Source of the DNA: Actinomycetota bacterium
GTDB lineage: Bacteria; Actinomycetota; Actinomycetes; Nanopelagicales; Nanopelagicaceae
Length of the DNA stretch: 47,987 bases
Direction: 5' to 3'
Assembly: GCA_003151395.1 (NCBI GenBank)
Contig: PLXJ01000050.1
Coordinates: 117,517-165,503 of the forward strand
The translations under genes were made by a program, and so were the position numbers. Each line of letters begins with the position of its first letter. The stretch's first letter is position 1. Shown piece after piece: positions 43,233 to 47,987 of the stretch. Below the pieces are notes generated by a model, which worked only from the letters and a program-made list of their open reading frames with translations, was not told where the DNA came from and did no database searches.

Positions 43233-44125
43233 CGTCTACCAATCTTGCCTATTTCTCAAATGATGCGATTTACGCCTGCTTAGTGATCTTTACCATCGCC
43301 TTTTTTTCGCACACGTACGAAGTTTCATGGGCTATGAAAAACGTCGCAACTAACGACAAGACCGAATTTGATTTCTCTAAGACGCAGCGCGCTGGTCGCA
43401 TTGGAACTGCAATGATGACACTTGGCTTTATAGTTTTAGCGGTTGCGGTGATTACTCGGGGATTCTCGGCTCATCGTGTGCCTTGGGGAAATATGTACGA
43501 ATTTTCAATCACAGGCGCATTGATGTTGACCGCGGCTTATCTCTTTGCCTTTGCAAAGTACAAGGTGCGCTGGTTGGGTCTTCCAGTTTCGATTTCAGTT
43601 CTGCTCACACTAGGAACAGCCATCACAGTTTTGTATCGACCAAGCGCTCCATTAGTACCTGCGCTCAAATCACCATGGCTTGCCATCCACGTTTTAGCAG
43701 CAATCATCTCGGGTGGGGTATTTCTGGTCGCTAATTTGGTGGCAGCCACTTTCTTGATTATGGAACGGTATGAGCTCAAAGGCGGTCGGCCCGCCTGGGC
43801 GCAGCGGATCCCCTCTTTAGATAGCCTCGATCAGCTCTCTTATCGCCTTATTGCTTTTGTGTTTCCACTCTGGACATTTGCGATTATTGCAGGCGCAATC
43901 TGGGCTGAATCTGCCTGGGGTAAGTACTGGGGCTGGGATCCAAAAGAGACCTGGGCATTTATTACTTGGGTCGCCTACGCGGCGTATTTACATGCACGTG
44001 TGACGGTAGGTTGGCGTGGTCGCCGAGCCGCATGGTTGTGTATTTTTGCCGGATCGACTTTCTTGTTTAACTATATTTACGTCAATATTTGGGGAACGGG
44101 ATTACACACTTACTCTGGTTTGTAA
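43229..44125 (+). CDS. ccsB: Cytochrome c biogenesis protein CcsB (ResC/CcsA-type)
   Basis: This 298-residue membrane protein has about eight helices. The tryptophan-rich heme-handling loop is WGKYWGWDPKETWAFITW. Conserved histidines are in FSHTYEVSW, WLAIHVLAA and YAAYLHARVT. It carries heme across the membrane and attaches it to apocytochrome c with ResB. It converges on the small PLDc_N gene with only 3 nt between. Confidence 0.94.
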   Translation: MTSTNLAYFSNDAIYACLVIFTIAFFSHTYEVSWAMKNVATNDKTEFDFSKTQRAGRIGTAMMTLGFIVLAVAVITRGFSAHRVPWGNMYEFSITGALMLTAAYLFAFAKYKVRWLGLPVSISVLLTLGTAITVLYRPSAPLVPALKSPWLAIHVLAAIISGGVFLVANLVAATFLIMERYELKGGRPAWAQRIPSLDSLDQLSYRLIAFVFPLWTFAIIAGAIWAESAWGKYWGWDPKETWAFITWVAYAAYLHARVTVGWRGRRAAWLCIFAGSTFLFNYIYVNIWGTGLHTYSGL

Positions 44126-44128
44126 GAT

Positions 44129-44383
44129 TTAGAGTTTCTTTAAGAATTCTGGATTGTCGTCCGGCGGAATCATTTTACTAGGGCGCCTTCTGGTGACTCC
44201 AACTGTCTTTGGTCGTCCGACGATCAACCACGCGATTGCACCAAGTGACCCAAAGAAGATGATGATTAGTAACCAGGCCCACTTGGGGAGATTGCGAACT
44301 GATTCTTGCTCAGTACGCGCACAGTCGAAAAGCCCAAAAAGCCAGACCGCTAGGCCACCTATAAGAAGTACCGCATCAAGCAT
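44129..44383 (-). CDS. Small PLDc_N-domain membrane protein
   Basis: This 84-residue protein has two hydrophobic segments (about 3-18 and 33-57). The PLDc_N signature KWAWLLIIIFFGSLGAIAWLIVGRP is clear, followed by a basic tail. The domain is named after the N-terminus of some phospholipase D proteins, but there is no nuclease domain here. Single-domain versions are common next to cytochrome and menaquinone genes in actinobacteria, with no known function. It starts 18 nt beyond the menA stop. Confidence 0.85.
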   Translation of the reverse strand: MLDAVLLIGGLAVWLFGLFDCARTEQESVRNLPKWAWLLIIIFFGSLGAIAWLIVGRPKTVGVTRRRPSKMIPPDDNPEFLKKL

Positions 44384-44390
44384 GGAAATT

Positions 44391-44396
44391 AGTTTA
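44391..44396 (-). promoter_or_regulatory. Putative leaderless -10 element (TAAACT) of the PLDc_N gene
   Basis: On the minus strand TAAACT ends 7 nt before the ATG at 44383. It lies in the short gap after menA. Confidence 0.45.
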
Positions 44397-44400
44397 CTCG

Positions 44401-45270
44401 TTAAACGAGAAGTGCGATTGCCAGAGATGTTGATAACAAAAGTTGAAGCTTTCCAACCTGGCCTAACATTGGGATAAGTTCCGCGCCTTTGGCTCCTGCG
44501 TTAATTCCCTTCACAATTTTGAGCGTGACTGGAATAAATGCGAGGGTAATGAGGGTCCACGGTGAAATGAAGGCAGCTAAAAGTGCAGCGAGGTGAGCGA
44601 GTACCAATAGTCCGATGAACATCTGCCTCGCCCGTAGATCACCTAGTCGAACGGCAAGTGTACGTTTTCCAACCAATGAATCTTTAGGTAGATCACGAAG
44701 ATTGTTAACGGCCAAAATTGCGCAGGAGAGCGCTCCAACTGGTAGTGAAACCAAGACGCTTGCCCAGGTGACTCGATGAGATTGAACAACATAACTTCCA
44801 ACTGTTGCGACGAGCCCGAAAAAAAGGAAGACAGAAATTTCACCAAAACCTAGGTATCCATATGGCTTCTTTCCACCGGTGTAGGTCCATGCGGCAATGA
44901 TGCAGAGTGCACCAACCAGAGTGAGCCACCAGGAGATTCGGGCTGCCAAGATAACTCCAAAAAGCGAAGCCGCCGCAAAACAAAGTATTGCCGCTATTTT
45001 TACGGCGCGAGCGCTTGCCAACCCACTTGCGACCAGACGAATTGGTCCCACCCGGTTGGCATCGGTTCCACGAACCCCGTCGCTGTAATCATTTGAATAG
45101 TTAACCGCTATTTGGAGCAAGAGGCTGACCAGCAAGGCCAAAATTGCATTGAGGTAATTAATCGAATGATGATCACGACGTATTAGCGCAGTTCCCACGA
45201 GGACAGGAGCTATAGCAGCTGGAAGGGTGCGCGGACGAGCCCCCGCGACCCACTTTTTCCATGTTGTCAT
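44401..45270 (-). CDS. menA: 1,4-dihydroxy-2-naphthoate polyprenyltransferase
   Basis: This 289-residue UbiA-family membrane enzyme has about eight helices. The first aspartate motif is NYSNDYSDGVRGTDANRVGP, and the second lies in NNLRDLPKDSLVGKRTLAVRLG. ARPRTLPAAIAPVLVGTAL at the N-terminus is the typical MenA opening. It joins the polyprenyl chain to dihydroxynaphthoate to give demethylmenaquinone. It is coupled to menE by a 4-nt overlap. Confidence 0.94.
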   Translation of the reverse strand: MTTWKKWVAGARPRTLPAAIAPVLVGTALIRRDHHSINYLNAILALLVSLLLQIAVNYSNDYSDGVRGTDANRVGPIRLVASGLASARAVKIAAILCFAAASLFGVILAARISWWLTLVGALCIIAAWTYTGGKKPYGYLGFGEISVFLFFGLVATVGSYVVQSHRVTWASVLVSLPVGALSCAILAVNNLRDLPKDSLVGKRTLAVRLGDLRARQMFIGLLVLAHLAALLAAFISPWTLITLAFIPVTLKIVKGINAGAKGAELIPMLGQVGKLQLLLSTSLAIALLV

Positions 45271-46322
45271 GAGGACATCATCTCAAATCTAGTGGCCAAT
45301 TTCTTCCGATCTGGTTTGCCAATCGCGGTGCGAGGGAGTTCGGTGTTTTCAAGAAATAACTTGGGAACTGCTTGGTTGCCGAAGTGAATTCGCAGCGCCT
45401 CTTTGATCTCTTCACTGTCGAAAGTGCCAGTTGCGGCGAGGCAAAGGGATTGACCCCACTCAGGACTTGAGATCGAGCAGCTCATAAATTCAAGTTCATA
45501 TTTCTCATTGAGATATGAATCTATCGCGCCGAGCGAAATCTTTTCACCTCCCGAAATTATCTGATCATCAACCCGTCCCGTCACATATAATTTTCTATCT
45601 TTGATGAAGCCAAGATCATCGGTGATAAACCAGTTCTCTGAGTCGGCGAGTGGCTTATTTAATCCCAAGTATCTCTTTGCTTGCATTGGACCGCGGAGTG
45701 CGATTCGTGTCTCATCTCGAATTTGAATTTCTACACCAGCGAGCGGTTCGTTGTTATAAATACACCCACCGCACATTTCAGACATCCCATACGTGGTGAC
45801 GACGTTAATTCCCGCCGTGCGCGCGCTATTGAGGAGATCGGCATTTGTTGCACCTCCACCGACCAAAACTGCCTTCGCGCTCTTTAAGGATTCAAGAAGC
45901 GCAAAGTCGTTATTCAGCGCCCGATAAAGCTGCGTAGGAACTATGGATGTGAAGTCGAAATTCGCATTGACGACTTCGCTTCCCAGGGTTATGGCTCGAA
46001 CGAGCACGTTTACCCCAGCAATGTGATTTGTCGGTAAGAGCAGAGACCAGGATTGACCCGCTTTTGCTCCCAAGAAATTATGCGCAGCACTAGCTGATGC
46101 AATGAGGGCTTCGGTCGTAAGGGCCACTTCTTTTGGCGTTCCGGTGGATCCACTGGTGGGGAGAACGACGGCAATCTCGGAATCGACGGAGTTAAAATTT
46201 GAGGGCCCAAAGGCCAGTGCTGGGCCGCTTCCCTCAAGTGCTCGCGCGAGGGCCGCCGTAATTTGTGGAGTTGACCACCCGGCAGGTATTTCCATTAACT
46301 CTCGCGGTGACTTATTAACCAT
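45267..46322 (-). CDS. menE: O-succinylbenzoate-CoA ligase (short form)
   Basis: This 351-residue adenylate-forming enzyme has the P-loop-like VVLPTSGSTGTPKEVALTT and the motif TYGMSEMCGGC. The hinge region YVTGRVDDQIISGGEKISLG follows, with a catalytic lysine in RTAIGKPDRKKL. It is shorter than typical MenE (about 450 or more) because the N-terminal domain is trimmed, a form common in actinobacteria. It makes O-succinylbenzoyl-CoA for MenB. It is divergent from menB. Confidence 0.92.
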   Translation of the reverse strand: MVNKSPRELMEIPAGWSTPQITAALARALEGSGPALAFGPSNFNSVDSEIAVVLPTSGSTGTPKEVALTTEALIASASAAHNFLGAKAGQSWSLLLPTNHIAGVNVLVRAITLGSEVVNANFDFTSIVPTQLYRALNNDFALLESLKSAKAVLVGGGATNADLLNSARTAGINVVTTYGMSEMCGGCIYNNEPLAGVEIQIRDETRIALRGPMQAKRYLGLNKPLADSENWFITDDLGFIKDRKLYVTGRVDDQIISGGEKISLGAIDSYLNEKYELEFMSCSISSPEWGQSLCLAATGTFDSEEIKEALRIHFGNQAVPKLFLENTELPRTAIGKPDRKKLATRFEMMSS

Positions 46323-46330
46323 AGCCCCCG

Positions 46331-46337
46331 TAGGCTA
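46331..46337. promoter_or_regulatory. Overlapping divergent -10 elements between menE and menB
   Basis: TAGGCTA contains TAGGCT on the plus strand (46331-46336) and TAGCCT on the minus strand (46332-46337). The minus element is 9 nt before the menE ATG. The plus element is 55 nt before the menB start, so menB would have a leader. Confidence 0.4.
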
Positions 46338-46378
46338 TCGGCTTGAAGTGAAATACCGGAAGTGAAAATCGGGCGCGC

Positions 46379-46386
46379 AAAAGGAG
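46379..46386 (+). promoter_or_regulatory. Ribosome binding site of menB
   Basis: AAAAGGAG ends 5 nt before the GTG at 46392. It favours this start over the earlier in-frame GTG at 46362. Confidence 0.6.
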
Positions 46387-46391
46387 TGAGT

Positions 46392-47270
46392 GTGAGTAAG
46401 CCATTTAAGCGTGAACCAGGGAGTCGTGAAATCCCGAAGTGGCATATTGGCGAGGGCAGCGCGAATTTCGTAGATGTTATTTATGAAGTAAGCGATGGAA
46501 TTGCAAAGATCACGATTAACCGCCCGGAGGTCAGAAATGCATTCCGTCCGCAAACGCTCACGGAATTACAGGAGGCCTTTGCGCTCGCTCGCGATGATGA
46601 CTCTGTTGGGGTAATCATTCTGACGGGAGCCGGGAATGAGGCATTTTGTTCCGGTGGAGATATAAATGTTCGTGGGGATGACGGATATATTGGAAGTGAT
46701 TCCCTTGGCAAGAAAGGCATTGGACGACTCAACGTCCTCGATCTGCAAATCCAAATTCGCCGATTACCTAAGCCCGTTGTTGCGATGGTTGCGGGTTGGG
46801 CGGTTGGTGGCGGCCACGTGTTACACGTTGTTTGTGACCTCACCATCGCGGCAGAAAATGCAAAATTTGGTCAGACCGGACCTATGGTGGGATCGTTCGA
46901 TGGTGGATACGGCGCTGGTTTATTGGCGGCCCATATCGGCCAAAAGAAGGCGCGCGAAATTTGGTTCCTCTGTCGACAGTACGACGCCGAGGAAGCGCTC
47001 GAAATGGGACTTGTAAATACCGTGGTGCCACTTACAGAGTTGGAAGCGGAAACAGTTTCATGGTGCCGCGAGATGCTTCGTCATTCGCCGATGGCGTTAC
47101 GGCTCTTGAAAGCCGGATTGAACGCGGCGGATGATGGTTTGGCAGGAGTCCAACAACTTGCCGGTGATGCGACGCTACTTTTCTATTTAACGGAGGAAGG
47201 CCAAGAGGGTCGTGATGCGTATAAAGAGAAACGGGATCCAGATTTCAACAAGTTCCCGCGTCGCCCGTAA
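46392..47270 (+). CDS. menB: 1,4-dihydroxy-2-naphthoyl-CoA synthase
   Basis: From the GTG at 46392 the protein has 292 residues of the crotonase fold. Signature sequences are [38 protein letters not shown], and [20 protein letters not shown] (oxyanion hole). [18 protein letters not shown] carries the MenB-specific Asp and Tyr. It cyclises O-succinylbenzoyl-CoA made by MenE. menC follows 2 nt after the stop. Confidence 0.95.
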   Translation: MSKPFKREPGSREIPKWHIGEGSANFVDVIYEVSDGIAKITINRPEVRNAFRPQTLTELQEAFALARDDDSVGVIILTGAGNEAFCSGGDINVRGDDGYIGSDSLGKKGIGRLNVLDLQIQIRRLPKPVVAMVAGWAVGGGHVLHVVCDLTIAAENAKFGQTGPMVGSFDGGYGAGLLAAHIGQKKAREIWFLCRQYDAEEALEMGLVNTVVPLTELEAETVSWCREMLRHSPMALRLLKAGLNAADDGLAGVQQLAGDATLLFYLTEEGQEGRDAYKEKRDPDFNKFPRRP

Positions 47271-47272
47271 GT

Positions 47273-47987
47273 ATGCCGAATTCAGTGTTAGAAGAATATT
47301 GTCCAGATCTTTCCATTTTGTCTCTTCCGCTTCGCAATAAATTCCGTGGGATTACAGTCCGTGAGGTCGCAATATTTCGTGGCCCATGCGGATGGAGTGA
47401 GTTTGGACCTTTTCTTGAATATGGAGATGATGAGGCGGCGATCTGGATGCAGGCTGCTTTGCAAGCAGCACGTGAGCCTTGGCCGGAGATTTTTCGTAGC
47501 AGAATCCCTGTGAACGCCACGCTCCCGGTTGTGGAACCAGGTCTGGTGGGTCAAATTTTGGAACGTTTTCCTGGGTGCGAAACCGTCAAAATTAAGGTTG
47601 ATGATTTTGAGCGGGGAGCGCTTGTCGTTGCCGAAGTATTAAATATCAATGCCAATATGAAGATTCGGTTGGATGTGAACGGGGGATGGGAAGCTGATCA
47701 AGCGATCAGCAACTTGCTCGAATATCACCTGCGTTTTGGCAATGTCTTTGAGTACGTTGAACAGCCTTGCCTTTCGCTGGGAGAGTTAGCCCGCGTGAAG
47801 CCAGAAGTACCTATCCCGATCGCCGCCGATGAGAGTATCCGTAAAAATCTTGGCGACGATTTTCAAAACTTTTCACGCTACGCCGACATTGCAATTCTGA
47901 AGTGGCAACCGGTCGGAGGATTTTCCGCAGCTCATCGAATTGCAGAACAGATTGGTTTACCAGTCGTGATTTCTAGTGCTCTCGAAA
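47273..47987 (+). CDS. menC: O-succinylbenzoate synthase, N-terminal part (cut by window end)
   Basis: The frame opens with ATG at 47273 and stays open to the end of the window, giving about 238 residues. Enolase-superfamily motifs appear in order: TVKIKVDD (K-x-K acid/base), RLDVNGGW (metal Asp), FEYVEQPC (metal Glu), PIAADESI (metal Asp) and ILKWQPVGGF (second catalytic Lys). It dehydrates SHCHC to O-succinylbenzoate, the substrate of MenE. The C-terminus is missing because the sequence stops, not because the gene is broken. Confidence 0.93.
   Translation, partial: MPNSVLEEYCPDLSILSLPLRNKFRGITVREVAIFRGPCGWSEFGPFLEYGDDEAAIWMQAALQAAREPWPEIFRSRIPVNATLPVVEPGLVGQILERFPGCETVKIKVDDFERGALVVAEVLNINANMKIRLDVNGGWEADQAISNLLEYHLRFGNVFEYVEQPCLSLGELARVKPEVPIPIAADESIRKNLGDDFQNFSRYADIAILKWQPVGGFSAAHRIAEQIGLPVVISSALE

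Overview
The window is a densely packed bacterial chromosome segment. It is protein-coding almost throughout, has no intergenic gap over about 115 bases, and shows no rRNA, tRNA, CRISPR array, IS element or prophage. Gene content and order point to an actinobacterium. The run tilS-hpt-ftsH-folE-folP-folB-folK-panC-nadB-nadC-coaX-lysS-clpC-mutY/radA is the classical actinobacterial order. So are the phosphoglycerate-mutase-like/ResA/CcdA/ResB/CcsB cluster beside menA-menE-menB-menC, and an XPB-type helicase near a helicase-associated protein. The intermediate base composition, very short spacers and many stop/start overlaps suggest a streamlined, probably aquatic lineage (Nanopelagicales-like). 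That placement is inference, not something the sequence proves.

Layout. 1-426: the 3' end of a CtaG-type cytochrome oxidase assembly gene and a small membrane protein. 452-6857: cell-envelope and unknown genes, comprising a membrane-anchored esterase, a minus-strand trio (polysaccharide deacetylase, YncE-like beta-propeller, lysyl-phosphatidylglycerol-synthase-like protein), a TPR protein and a SpoU/TrmH RNA methyltransferase. 6908-12024: dacB (PBP4), ctaB (heme O synthase), an ABC-2 exporter and a coiled-coil NlpC/P60 hydrolase. 12079-26594: the housekeeping superoperon for tRNA-lysidine synthesis, purine salvage, FtsH, folate (folE/P/B/K), pantothenate (panC), NAD (nadB/C), CoA (coaX), lysyl-tRNA synthetase, a short N-acetylglutamate synthase and ClpC. 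26591-29625 (minus): mutY, radA and a cysteine-rich YkgJ-like protein. 29660-34071: proC, a secreted protein, a large secreted metzincin-like protein and a glutaredoxin-like protein. 34081-39769 (minus): XPB-like helicase, M20 peptidase, helicase-associated protein and a HAD phosphatase. 39841-44125: cytochrome c biogenesis (system II). 44129-47987: a small PLDc_N membrane protein and the menaquinone genes menA, menE, menB and menC (cut by the window end).

The genes form coherent modules. CtaG, CtaB, ResA/CcdA/ResB/CcsB and MenA/B/C/E all serve an aerobic respiratory chain using menaquinone and heme-copper oxidase. Folate, NAD and CoA genes are translationally coupled by 1-8 nt overlaps. DacB, NlpC/P60, the deacetylase and the LPG-synthase-like protein act on the envelope.

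The clearest unexplained signal is regulatory. About fifteen genes that head transcription units carry a TAnnnT-type -10 hexamer (one is CATAAT) only 6-9 nt upstream of the start codon, often exactly TAGGCT and usually without a Shine-Dalgarno sequence. This is the hallmark of leaderless transcription. Other points of interest are two tandem 25-bp palindromic repeats at the end of argA, a secreted protease with a leishmanolysin-like zinc-site layout, and a deacetylase with an altered first NodB motif. I found no clear-cut novel defence or mobile system.
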